Below are positions 36,917-48,894 of a DNA stretch of 64,000 nucleotides, one piece after another. Positions within the stretch are counted from its first letter, which is position 1. The number at the start of each line of letters is the position of its first letter. The position numbers were made by a program, and so were the translations under genes. This stretch comes from Paramecium pentaurelia (taxonomy: Eukaryota; Ciliophora; Oligohymenophorea; Peniculida; Parameciidae). The notes beneath the pieces were generated by a model. The model searched no databases and was not told where the DNA came from. It saw only the letters and a program-made list of their open reading frames with translations. The stretch lies in the NCBI GenBank assembly GCA_905183005.1, contig CAJJDO010000146.1:127151-191150 (forward strand). The letters are read 5' to 3'.

Positions 36917-39644
36917 GAATAGGTCTCAATCTCCTATAAATGACAGCCGTAGTCATAGTGCATCTAAAAGATATGTATCTCCAAATGAAAGATAGAATAC
37001 TTAAGAGAATGAACAAGTAACTAAATTGAAAGATTAATATCAGAATCATAGAAAATTACCAACTACTTAATAAGTGAAATCTAAAATTATTAATGTTGAT
37101 CAATCTGATATTGGTAGTATATTGGGTGAAGTCAATATCAATAATACTAGTAAAATGTCCAATATGACCTAATTTGCTAATTTCATGTATGTACCATGTC
37201 CAACACATCCAGAATTTTTTATAACAAATCTATGTTAGGATCAAGTATGTTTTATTTTAAATCAAGAATTGTATTGAACCTCTTTGTCCAGAATGTATTA
37301 ATGAACATCTTGAAATGCATTAAGCAAAAGGAAGAGTACCTAAATTAGAAAATATTCAAAGAGTCAGAAAAGATAATACTTATAAGATAGATGAATTATC
37401 AAAATCATTGTAATTTAAATTGCAAGATTCTAAAAAGTATTTTTAAGAATAACCATCTATACTTTATAATAATAATCTTGAATAATTAAGATAAATACAT
37501 GAATAAATCTCAAATATAATAGATGATTATTTTGAAACATTGTACAAAGATTTAAAAGAATAAAATTAAGATGAATATATTAAATAATTAAATTAAATAG
37601 AACAAGATATCCTATAATAACAACATAAACTTACTAAATTATAAGAAGATTTACACAATGATAATTATGTTAGGGCTGTTATTTAAATATGTGATGGCAA
37701 ATAAGAACTATTCTCTGATAAGAGTTTAATATCTTTAGATAAATTAATACAAAATTATCAGTAATCTTAAATCAAAATAATATTTGATAAAAATAATATT
37801 GAATTATTTTAAACATACTGTAAAAAAATGTGCTATTTTATCAAAAATACATAATAAATAAATACTTAATAAAGTACCAATACTAATAAGAGTCTTAAAA
37901 TTGAAGATAAATTAAATCAATCTACAATGAAATTAAATCATATTTCTGAAATACCACCTCCACTTATCAATCCAATAACATTGATTTCTGAAAGTCTTAC
38001 TAATGATGAAGCAAAATATTAAATTAATCATTTAAATCACTTTGAAGATGGCAAACCATAAGTATTAGTAAGATTAGAAGAAGGTGGTTATGCAGCATAT
38101 ATATATGACATCTAATCTTAATAATATAAGATTGAAACTATCAATAGTACAACTAAGATTCCATTATTTCATAGATTATATACTACTTCTTCAGGTAAAC
38201 ATTTAGTTATTGGGGGTGTTGATAGAGATAAATCAAGATTCAAAGCAATTGCTTCAGTATATGAATTTAATCACACTAATTTATAAATGACTTTACATTC
38301 AGAAATGGTATTGCCTAGATCAATGACATCTGCTTGTTAAGTTGATAATTTTTTATTTGTAGTAGGTGGATCATCAACTAATGATGAGAATACATCAATG
38401 GCTAAAGCTGAAAAATTGGATTTAAGTACTAAGAGATGGTAAACTATTGATGATCCTTACTTTAAATGTAGTGGATGTGCTTTGGTTGCAATTGATAAAA
38501 ATACATTATTTAAGATAGGAGGTAAATGTGATATTTTTACTCCATGCAATTCAATTGAATCCTATGATATTTAAAAGAATTCTTGGGTATAATGTGTTTT
38601 ATAATGAATTTTAGACAAAAATAGAATTCAAATTCTTATCTAATGGATATTTGAGATTACCATTTAATAGTTGTGCCATTAAGACTTCATATGATCAAAT
38701 ACTTATTCTAGGTGGATCAGTACATGATGTTAAGAGTAATGAAACATAAGTATTTGATTTTAATTAATATTTAGATTCTTAATATAAAGACAAAGACTTT
38801 ATAGAAATCAAAAGAATTACCAAATTCTATTGAATTTAATACTTAAAGTGTTATTGTATAATTCAATAATGTTTATGTATTAACAGAGAATGAATAACCT
38901 TTGTTATTTGGTAATTAAAATGGATTTAAATATTAATGATATAAAATTATGTATAATTTTGATTTACATCTTTATTTAAATAATGAACAAGCTCCTTAAT
39001 CAAGAAGATTATTGTAAACAAATAAGAAAGTGAAGAGCATTTCAATTCAAAGAAATTTAAATTAAATGAGCTCTGATATTAGATGTATAACTGATGAATC
39101 TCCATCTAATTTACATTAAATACCTATTTTGAGTGGAAGTGTGACTGAACGTTAAATAAATTCTCTAAGATATCGTCCTTCTGTTGTACATAGATAAATG
39201 TACTCAGACAATTAATTTGAATAAGGATAGTAAAGAAAATTTGTAAGACAAAAGCTACCATCAATTATTTAAGGTTATTCTGTACATGAACTATCTCAGA
39301 ATAGAATGACAGTAGAACCTAGAATGAGTCCACCAAAGTATACAGAAAATAAAAAAAGTATAACTGAAGTAGAATCCAAACAATCGTAAAAAATAAATGA
39401 TCTATTGAGTATCAAAAAACTAAATGATTTATTGGGTCATAAAAAAATACGTCCTGAAAAAATTAGATAAGATTTTCCTTCAGTACCTGAAATATAAGAC
39501 TTCTCTAAATAAATGTTATAAATATATAAGAAAAACAATATTAATCCAATGAAATTGAGATCACCTTTACCAATGTAAATACAAAATAAGAATAGTTAAC
39601 AAATTGATCTACTAATTAATTTACTAAAAAAAAGAAATTAATGA
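36915..39644 (+). CDS. B-box / kelch-repeat protein interrupted by an in-frame TGA
   Basis: After three introns (22, 28 and 25 nt) the frame runs 650 codons to TGA at 38937-38939. It then continues in the same frame for 235 more codons to TGA at 39644. Residues ~95-135 form a B-box-like zinc module (CPTHPEFFITNLC; LCPECINEHLEMH). A ~200-residue coiled coil follows, then kelch blades (LVIGGVDRDKSRF; FLFVVGGSSTND; LFKIGGKCDIFTPC; ILILGGSVHDV-like). This is the layout of TRIM-like B-box/coiled-coil/beta-propeller proteins. The TGA sits where kelch repeats usually have Trp, so it may be a mutated or misread TGG. Alternatively a second gene starts at ATG 38949. Confidence 0.75.
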
Positions 39645-39778
39645 TTTAGAAATCCAATCTATAATGATAACATTTATTAGTTTATATACAATATATTATT
39701 TATTTTATTACTTTATTTGATATAAGTAAAATATATGATATTATTAAAATAGTAATGAATGTTTAATTTCTAGATAAA

Positions 39779-41188
39779 ATGAATCCAAAATTTTTATTAT
39801 CATATTTTTTAATAAAATAGAATCAATCGATGGATCTATATTTGAAATAAGAAGATATGTAACCAAAAAGACGAAAAATGAATCAATAGAAATTGAATAA
39901 CATTATAGATAGTAATCTTTAATTAGAAGAAGCAAAGGATCTAATTATGTAAGAATAAGTACACTTACTACTGTAAATCAGATCCTTTCATCACCATATT
40001 TGAATCAATAACTTAAGATCTCATAGGATAAAGTCATATAACTTTAGGAACTAGAAAAAAAAAAAAAGGATATAAAAGCAGCATAATATATATTATTGTA
40101 AATTGAGTAGAAACAACATGAAAAGGAAATCAAATAAAAAATACTTTAATTATAGACCAAGCTCAAATATTCGGAATTGAATAAGAAGATTGATGCATTG
40201 ATGAATTAATTAGATTATAATTTAAAGAGAGTCAACATTTATTATTTTGAGTAATAAGAATAAAAAGAGAAATATATGAATGATTAAATGAATTAAATGC
40301 AGTATAGCTTAAATTCATCTTTGTAAAAGAATGAATATCATAATCAAAATATATATTTCAATTATTAAATGTAAATGAAGAGAATTCAAGAAGTAAAATA
40401 TGATATATTTAGATTTGTTAACAAAAATTGAAGAATTATGAAAGCAAGATTAATAAAATTTATAAACAGAAATATGAAAATATAGATTAGATCTATTAGA
40501 ATGCTTAATAATCTTAGGAACATTTAGAAAAAATAAAAGAAAAATCTAATTAAATATATTAAATTAAAATTAATAAAATAAAAGAGAAGATAGATTATTT
40601 TTAAGATAAGATAAATTTAATTGAGAAGAAGAGATTATTAAATTTATAACTTACTTATAATAAAGAATTTGAGCATAATTAATAAATGAATAAATTTAGA
40701 GCAAAATCTGAGAATATATTTAGAAATCAATCACTCAATCATTTTAATAAACAATCTGAAAATATATTAAGAAATCAATCACTTATTCTTTTGAATAAAC
40801 AAATTATGAAAGAATAAACATTTCTATTGATTAAACATTAGAACTAATTGGAATTAGAGTAGAAAGTTTCAAGATTGAATTAAAAATGGATTACACAACA
40901 ATCACAAATAATTAGGGCTGATTAATTTAAATAATCTTATATTTAATAATTAGAATAATAAATAAATTAGAGAGATTAAAGATTGTAAGATTAAATGTAT
41001 ATTAAAATATGTGATTATTTAGTTAAAATAAATTAGAAATATAAAGAAGAAGATTAAAAGTTATAGAAGAAATGGAGAAGAAAAAAAGAAATATGTTATT
41101 AAAATTAGAATCTGATAAATTATATACTATGGATTTGAAGTATTATCATAGGACTCCTAAAAATTAAACTAAATTATTTATAACCTGA
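39779..41188 (+). CDS. Long coiled-coil protein, 446 aa
   Basis: Three introns (23, 20 and 26 nt) give 447 codons including TGA. The 20-nt intron is among the shortest in the window. The protein is almost entirely Lys/Glu/Gln/Asn/Leu coiled coil after a short hydrophobic start (MNPKFLLSYFLIK). A 16-residue unit is tandemly duplicated at 40705-40800 (KSENIFRNQSLNHFN, then QSENILRNQSLILLN). The C-terminus is less helical (LKYYHRTPKNQTKLFIT). A cytoskeletal or basal-body component is plausible from composition only. Confidence 0.7.
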
Positions 41189-41217
41189 TTAAATTGAATT
41201 ATACATTAATTTATATA

Positions 41218-42639
41218 ATGTATTTGACAGCAGATTCAGCTTTATAGTTACTACATGAGAAAAGAAATAAATTCCAAGTAGAAATTCGCCGAAAAAGAAC
41301 TGAAAATACATTCTAATAGAAACGCGCAATTTTTGTGCAAAATAAGGTTTGGGTGTTGTGAGTGATTTCAAGGACCTTGAATTGTTAGCATAGTATGCAC
41401 TAGAGTTTTACAATCGTGGAGACCTCTAAGAATGTGAGAATTACTTGATAAGATTAAATGAATATGCTGACTCATAATATAGCGCCAATCTTAAATCCAT
41501 TAACACTATTACTTTTCTAGGTGAAATTGCAACGAATTGCGATTATCATATTTTAGCTATAGTTCTGAGTATCTATTAAAAGATCTATTTACCTGAATGT
41601 TTAAATCCTTATTTACTATCTCAAATTTAAAGATTTGAAAATAGTGAGCTCATTAAGTAATTTGTTGTTCTTTTACATAAAATTGTAAAAAATAACCCAT
41701 TAAATCACTTGGTAGAATAATGTGACTTTGTCTCTTATTTGGTAGAAATCTCACTTCTATTAGATAATTTTGAATAATGGTTTAAAATAGTTGAAGTACT
41801 TGGAAGCTATATAAAATAACCATCTTATTATGTATTGAATATTTAATTGGTTAGTTTAAAAAGTTGGTTGTGACATGTATTAAATTCATTGAATATGATA
41901 CAGATTTAGCCACATTTTAGATTATGTTAACAATGATTTCATGTGAAAAAGATAATAAGAATTCTATTAATTACTTATTAGCAAATGCTGGATTTGTAGA
42001 TTTAATTATGGATAAATTGGATAAAAATATGATGCTTTCAATATCAATAATTTCAAAAATAGTAGAAGAGTCAGATGAAGGAACAATATTATTTATTTAA
42101 CATGGATTATTGAAAACACTTAGTAATTTATACTTTGAAATGAGAGAAAATTAAACAGCTTTTATTTATATAACAGCAAATATTTGTTTTCTTAAAAATG
42201 ATTATGTAATTACTGAAGTACTAACATCTGAGATTTTCAATACTATTTTAGCACTTGATGAATAGGAATTAAACAAAAATGATTACATTTATATAAGTCA
42301 AATGCTATAATAATTAATTAGAAAATATTCTAATGAATAATTGTATCGTTATCTATTAAATAAAACTGATTATGTATATATGTTAGGTCATATGATGAAA
42401 CAGTTTGAATTGCGTGAAGTATTACAAAATGCAATATCTTGTGTTATACATATGGCTCATTCACAATCTGAAGAATTAGCTAAATTATTTAGATATGTAA
42501 TATATATATTATTAATGAAAATAAATAGAAAATTAGTGGTAAACCAATAGAATATGTACTTACAAATATCTAATACTTATTTTAGGATATTAATATTATA
42601 GAATAAGTATTTGAATTTTTAAATATTAAATACGATTGA
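41218..42639 (+). CDS. Importin-alpha-like ARM-repeat protein
   Basis: Importin-alpha carries nuclear-localisation cargo to importin-beta. Three introns (26, 23 and 32 nt) give 447 codons including TGA. The N-terminus resembles an importin-beta-binding segment: EIRRKRTENTFQQKR, though it is shorter and less basic than usual. About eight helical ARM-like units follow (for example ITFLGEIATNCDYHILAIVL; MLTMISCEKDNKNSINYLL; VLQNAISCVIHMAHSQS). The usual Trp/Asn cargo-binding ladder (W-x-x-x-N) is not evident, so it may be a divergent adaptor. The gene starts only 29 bp after the stop of the coiled-coil gene on the same strand. Confidence 0.6.
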
Positions 42640-42643
42640 TGAC

Positions 42644-42679
<36 letters not shown>
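42644..42679. repeat. (TTA)n microsatellite between convergent genes
   Basis: About twelve perfect TTA triplets lie between the stop of the ARM gene (42639) and the stop of the FYVE-like gene (42704). The two genes converge, so this must fall in the shared 3' region or untranslated ends. Confidence 0.92.
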
Positions 42680-42680
<1 letters not shown>

Positions 42681-42703
42681 AATTAAATTATTATAAAAAT
42701 TTA

Positions 42704-43853
42704 TCACATTATTGAACAACAATGATTTTCTTCTCTATCTTATGTATCATTATTATTATTATTATTTTAAGATTAATTTTCATTATTTACATTAATAATC
42801 TTATTTTCATTTAAATAAGGATTATATTATTTTATAGTTGGTTAATCATCAGCTAAGATATATTATTAATAATTTTATATTTCTGCTTTTTATATTTAAG
42901 ATTTCTATTATTATTATTTTTGTTGATTTTTTTATTTCTTTTATTATATATTTAATTATAATTTTTCTATTTCTAACATAATCTTTTAACATTCAATATC
43001 ATTATATTGTATTTCTTATTCAATTTAATGTAATTAATGTTATTTCTTTTAAGAATCCAATTTCTTTTCTTCTAATCTTTCATTTAATTATTTTGATTCT
43101 TTTTTTATAGATTAAATGGTTGATTTTAATTTAAGATTCTCATCTTAAAAGCCTTTAATTTCATTATCTAATTTCTAAGTCTTAAATATAAGTTCATTTT
43201 GTATTTATTTGTATTCTCCTTATTATTTGACACCTTATTATTAGATTTCAGAAATCTAATTCTACAAAGATCTAATATCCTACAACAATTCTTTAGATTA
43301 AGAATCCAATATTAATGCTTATTATGCTAATTAGTCTCTTTTTTAAGTATAAGCTGTTTCTACACTAAGTCTAATATATTTGTCTTCACATATTTCACAT
43401 AATCGCCTAAATTTTGTACTATTATTTGGATCCTTTCTTTTCTTTCTCCCATGTTCTTTACATATCACATTTCCACAGAATTTACATTATTTCAATTTAT
43501 GTATTAATGTACCACTCTTATGACATATACAACATTCATTTTTACCTGATTTCAGTTCTTTTAATTTATCTGTACTTAGAGTGGATTTAAAGATTGCTAA
43601 ACTGATATGCTTAATAGATACAATCATTTTGATTAACAAGATCCATATCATTAGATTTTCTTAGAAACTAGTTCTTTTCTGTATCCTTTTCCATTTAATC
43701 AATAGAAAAATTTGAAGGAGCTTCATCTTCTTGAATAGATTCCAATTAAGTTGAAAAATTGCTTGTTTGAGGTTAGTTTTTGTATTTTTTGAGAATATCT
43801 TCATATGAAGAATAATCAATTTATGTATTTGCTCTTTCTCTACTGTCTCTCAT
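42704..43853 (-). CDS. FYVE-like zinc finger, coiled-coil protein with C-terminal CaaX box
   Basis: One 25-nt intron gives 375 codons including TGA. Residues ~95-150 hold a Cys4/His-type zinc finger: CCICHKSGTLIHKLKQCKFC, then GNVICKEHGRKKR and RRLCEICEDKY. Spacing is that of FYVE-related fingers, with the basic patch downstream as in PI3P-binding fingers, though the WxxD and R-R/K-HHCR motifs are not intact. A ~180-residue coiled coil follows. The last residues are HCCSIM, so the terminus is CSIM, a CaaX prenylation box with Met favouring farnesyl. Membrane attachment through both finger and lipid is predicted. Confidence 0.75.
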
Positions 43854-44052
43854 ATAATAATGAAAAGTATTTTTATATTATATTTTAGATTCTTTCTACA
43901 AAATAAATATATAATTAATGTATTATTATTATCAATTTTCTTGTGGAATGAAATAACTATTATACTAGATATATATAGTTTATATCAATTTGTATAAATT
44001 CATTTATCAAATACATTCAAAATTTATTTATATATAATAAATATTAAAAAAT

Positions 44053-46116
44053 ATGTAAGATTTTAAAGATATGAAAGTTATTGCTTGTGGGCAATATTCA
44101 CAAGTAAACTATAACAATAAATGAAAGGTATTTTCTGCTAAATTAAGAAAAGAAAATAAACTTTATGCAATCAAAAAATATATTAAGAAAACCTTATCAA
44201 GATAGCGTATATCACCAAATATTGCTAAAGAAATAGAAATTATGAATCTTTTAGGAGATAATCAATATACAACACGTTTGATTAATCATTTTGAAGACAA
44301 AGAAGTAATTCTATCTAAATAATATATATAAGTCCATCTATCTTATCACAGAATATTTAAATAATGGCAATATGTAATAAAAATTATTGAAGGACAAAAA
44401 GCTTTCAGAATAAGAAACATTATTTTATGCTAAATAAATGATAGATATTTTAGAATATTTGCACAAAAATAATGTTGTACATAGAAATTTCAAATTAGAT
44501 AATATACTCATTAGAAAAAGTATTTTTTATAGTATATCTATATTTTAGATGAAAAAAAGCAAATTACAATTAAATTATGTGATTTTGGTTTTAGTACATA
44601 TATATAACATGGAGAAGGAATTTTTAATGGAAATGATCATTTTGGTCCTGAACAATATAATCTATAACCATAAACTGAAGCTTTAGATATTTGGAGTTTT
44701 GGTGTTATTCTATATTAAATGCTAACAGGGAAATTTCCATTTGAACCTAAACCAGAATAATTAAAAGGTAAGAAAAAATAAGATGTTTTGTAACATAATA
44801 TTGTTAATGGAATATTTTCATAAAAGAATTTAAGTGAAGGTGTCTAAGATTTATTAATCTAGATTTTTTAAATAAATCCATCAAAAAGAATTACTATATC
44901 ATAAATTAAAGAACATTGGTGGATATAGGGTATATAAAGACCTAATGATAAAATTAATATTATATCAATTTTAGAAGATGAACCAGAAACTTAAGAAGAA
45001 TAATAATAACCAATATAATAATGTATTGATGTTGAAGAATAGATTACTTAAATTAGATTATCAGTTAAGAAGAAGATTTAACATAATTTTAAAATTTAAG
45101 ATAATGTTATTAATAATAATGAAATATCAGAAATTTAAATATTATAGAAAATCAATAAGATTGAAGTTTGTGAAAGTGAAGAAATTAATTTAAGTTAGAT
45201 GTTAAATACAATTAAATAATAATTAACCTAAATTAATAATGAAAATATGGATCTTATGAGTGAATTATAATTGAGATCAAGTGGTACTGTACATTTAAGT
45301 GATGAGAGAGAGAGTGTTGTTTCATATTTAAATTATGATAGCAAATCTCGTTAAGATTTTTGTAAAATTCAAATGTAATAAATTCCAAGAATTGAAGGAG
45401 AATAATTTTGTCTTAAATAAACACTTGAATAATAGATGGAATAATTATAATAAATAAAAGAGAATAAAGAATCTATTGATAAATATAAAGAAGATATAAT
45501 TAATAATAATAATTATATAAATGAATTAATGTAAACTAGATTACTTCTTAAAAAATAAATTTAAGATTTAGAAGAAAAAAGAAGTTTTATGAAATTAGAA
45601 GAAGGCATTATTGGTATCTAATAAGAAATTGAAAAAAAACTAACTTAATTATCTACAGATTTTAATGATAGAATTACTATATTAGAAATATTTAATAATA
45701 CATTTACAGAATCAAAATTAGAAGAAAATAGATAATAATATAAATAACATAAAAGTATTGAAAAAAAATATGATTTATCATTATTATAAAATGAAGAATT
45801 CCCAGAAAAAAAATAAAAGAAAATTGATTAATTAAAATAATAAATTTAAGAAACAAGAGAAAAATAAAATTAAATTATTAATTAAATTAGTGTAAATTCA
45901 ACTTTATTTAATTAAAAAGATGAAGAATCAATTAAAGAGAAATTAAATCTATAAATGGCAAAAAAAGATGAAATGAATATTTAATTATAGTATCTATAAT
46001 AATAAACAGATATTTTATTGGCTGAAATTAAAGAATAAGAAAAAGGTTTAAAAGAGTTAGATCAAAAAAAATTAGAAATTGAAAAATCAAATTAAAAATC
46101 AAAAATTGTTTTTTGA
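44053..46116 (+). CDS. Ser/Thr kinase-like protein, probable pseudokinase, with long coiled coil
   Basis: Three introns (24, 28 and 29 nt) give 661 codons including TGA. Residues ~10-265 form a protein-kinase fold with lysine motif LYAIKKYI, hinge YLITEYLNNG, activation segment start LCDFGF, and helix LDIWSFGVILYQMLTGKFPF. Two catalytic features are missing or changed: the Gly loop reads ACGQYSQV, and the catalytic loop reads VVHRNFKLDN, with Asn in place of the catalytic Asp. The DFG Asp and VAIK-type Lys are kept, so nucleotide binding may survive. The APE motif reads GPEQ. The remaining ~390 residues are an uninterrupted coiled coil. The kinase domain is closest in style to CaMK/ULK-like kinases. 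A scaffold or allosteric role is inferred. Confidence 0.85.
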
Positions 46117-46252
46117 AAAATTAGTATATTATTCAAACAAATTATTCATATCTATAATTTTTAACATTATAACATTATAACATTTTATATATTAAATTAA
46201 GTTAATAAATTAACTAATAATTTATATCCTTTACCATTAATTAAATTAATTA

Positions 46253-48012
46253 ATGATCAACTCATAAATTTAATCAGATTCTGAAGAATTTGTATAATAA
46301 TAAGAAAAGGGAGATATCAATTTTTATTCTGGATTCTTTGATACTTAAGAAGAAGTACTTCAAAAACCATTAGATACACAAACCATTAAGGATAAAGTAA
46401 TACAATAAACTAAACAATCATTTAGTAAGTAATCCACCTTAAATTAAAAAATTAAATCAAAATTAAATAAAGTTGCCTTAAAAATAAGATAATAAAATGA
46501 AAAATTTAATGAAGTAGAAGAATAAATAGAAGAAGATAATCAATAATAAGAATAATAATAATTAGATTCTAAAATATTTGCTATAGATATAGAATTTCAT
46601 TAATTAAAATTAAATAAAGCATTAGTCAAAGCTTGTCATGATTAGGGATATACTCATCCTACAAATGTTTAAGCTAAAATAATTCCAATAATTATGAATG
46701 GTAAGGATGTTTTAGCTAGTTCATGTACTGGATCAGGTAAAACAGCAGCATTCCTATTACCTATAATGTAGCGTTTTGGCAATCTTAAAAATTTACAATA
46801 TTCCAAAGCATTGATAATATTACCTACAAGAGAACTTGCACTTTAATGTTTTGAGATGTTTGAAAAATTAAATAAATATGCTAATTGTACAGCAGCTTTA
46901 GTAATTGGAGCTGTTCCAATATAATAATAAGAAGCTGAATTGAGAAAATATCCTGATATTGTAATTGCTACTCCAGGTAGAATAGTAGATTTATTAACTA
47001 ATTCATCTAGTATTGAAATTCAAAAGTATTTTATACTAATATATTTATAGTATTGAAATTTTAGTTTTTGATGAAGCAGATAGATTAATGGAAATGGGAT
47101 TCGAAAAAGAAATTAGATAAATACTTTAAGCAACTTCCAAAGATAGACAGACTGTTTTAATCAGTGCTACTCTTAATGCTACTGTAAAATAATTATCTTA
47201 ATTGGCATTAAACAATCCAATAAAAATTAATGTTGATTTTGTTGGTGGTTTAGCTTATGGATTAAAACAGTATTTATTACGAATAAGATCCAATTAAGAA
47301 GCAGACAGAGAAGCAACGTATATATTTATAATTAATATTAAAATTATAGACTCATTACTTTATTGAAAACAAAATTCAAAGAGAAAACAATAATATTTGT
47401 TAAAACTAAACATGATTGTCATAGATTAGCAATAATTTTAGGATTTTTAGATATGAGTAGTTGTGAATTACATGGGAATCTATCATAACAATAAAGAATT
47501 TAAGCTTATGAAGATTTTAAGGTAAAAGAATGAATTAAATTTAGGAAGGAAAATTTTAATTTTTATTAGCAACAGATTTAGCTGCTAGAGGATTAGATAT
47601 GACAGATGTTAAAGCAGTTATTAATTATGAGATTCCTTATGAAGTTACTAGATATATTCATAGAGTTGGTAGAACTGCTAGGATAGGTGCATAAGGTATA
47701 TCAGTAACAATTTGTTTGGAAAATGAAGTTGTAAAATTTAAAAAAATGATACGATAATCAAAATAATAGTTATTTACAATGATAGCAGATATTAATAAAG
47801 TTAAATAGATACGTCGTCAAATATAATAATTGGCACCTTAAATCAGAAAAGTTATTAAAGAAGAGGTTGCTGAAATGGAAGTTCGAAAAACAGAAATGTA
47901 AACTTAAAAAGGATAAATTCAAATGGAAGAATCTAATGATAATATTTAAGAACTCTAAAGAGATAAAATATAATTAAAAAATAAGAAAAGAGTTAACAAA
48001 TTTAATAATTGA
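46253..48012 (+). CDS. DEAD-box RNA helicase, DRS1/DDX27-like
   Basis: Nucleolar ATP-dependent RNA helicase family needed for large ribosomal subunit maturation. Three introns (25, 32 and 23 nt) give 560 codons including TGA. The acidic/Gln-rich N-terminus (~110 residues) is followed by the Q-motif region (YTHPTNVQAKIIP), motif I SSCTGSGKTAAF, Ia PTRELAL, GG-like block, Ib TPGRIVD, II DEAD, III SAT, IV IIFVKTKHDC, V ATDLAARGLD and VI HRVGRTAR. The C-terminal basic tail matches DRS1/DDX27 (KFKKMIRQSK; IRKVIKEEVAEME). All helicase motifs I can check are intact. Confidence 0.94.
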
Positions 48013-48053
48013 TTTTTGTTTATATTAATTTTAATACATAAAAATTCAAAATT

Positions 48054-48689
48054 ATGAAAAAACATAATTCAGATGACTAATTACATCTCTAATTAATATA
48101 AGATAATGATCAATTAATTATGATTTCAGAAGTAGATGAAGAAAACAAATGTTCATATTTTCTTAGTAATGCTATTTATTATACTGAAAAATTATTATAA
48201 TTATTATTGATAGTTGTAAAAACAAAATAAAATAATTTAAATAAAGAAATTCAAAATGCATTATCTAAATAATAATAACACTTAAAATAATATTTATCTA
48301 AATTTACAACTATCAATAATTCAATTTTGAGTAAAGAGGAATTAGTTTAGAATTATGAAAAAGTCAAAACTGAGTTTAAAGCCTAATGTTGTAAAGCATT
48401 CTCTATTTATTCCACATAGGATGAATAATAAACAGGCATTAATGTAGATTAAGAATAAACAGAATCATAATAAACTACTATATGGAGTATTAATGAAAAT
48501 AAAACAATTAACAATGAAAATACAGAAAATGTAATTGATAATTCATTTAAAATATATTCAGATTTAGAATAGAATTAAATCTAAATTTAATTTCCTAAAA
48601 GAGTATCATAAGAATATCAAAAAGATTTATTAAAAAAATTAGATGAAATATCCAAACATCACAAATATTAATGTATATAATTGAAATGA
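48054..48689 (+). CDS. Hypothetical Gln-rich protein, 211 aa
   Basis: Intronless frame of 212 codons including TGA, starting MKKHNSDDQLHLQLIQDND. Residues ~35-120 are helical (IYYTEKLLQLLLIVVKTKQ; NEIQNALS-like Gln runs). The rest is Asn/Gln/Thr/Glu-rich and probably disordered, ending KKLDEISKHHKYQC. No domain recognised. It follows the helicase by 41 bp on the same strand and converges with Ku80. Confidence 0.62.
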
Positions 48690-48894
48690 TTTAAATTTCA
48701 TTCATTTAAGATATATATCATTAAATTATCTAAATTCTCAATCTTAAATATATTCTTTTTTTTATATTTTGATTATCTCAATAACTATTAGAAACAATAA
48801 TTGATGTATAAAATCTAAGATAAGAATTTTAATAATTAAGATTTTTATTAATATTAATAACTTATTTGTCTTTTATTGTAATAAATTATTATAA

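Noticed and set aside
42644..42679. Telomere-like or regulatory repeat
   Set aside because: It is a plain TTA microsatellite between convergent genes and does not match ciliate telomere repeats.
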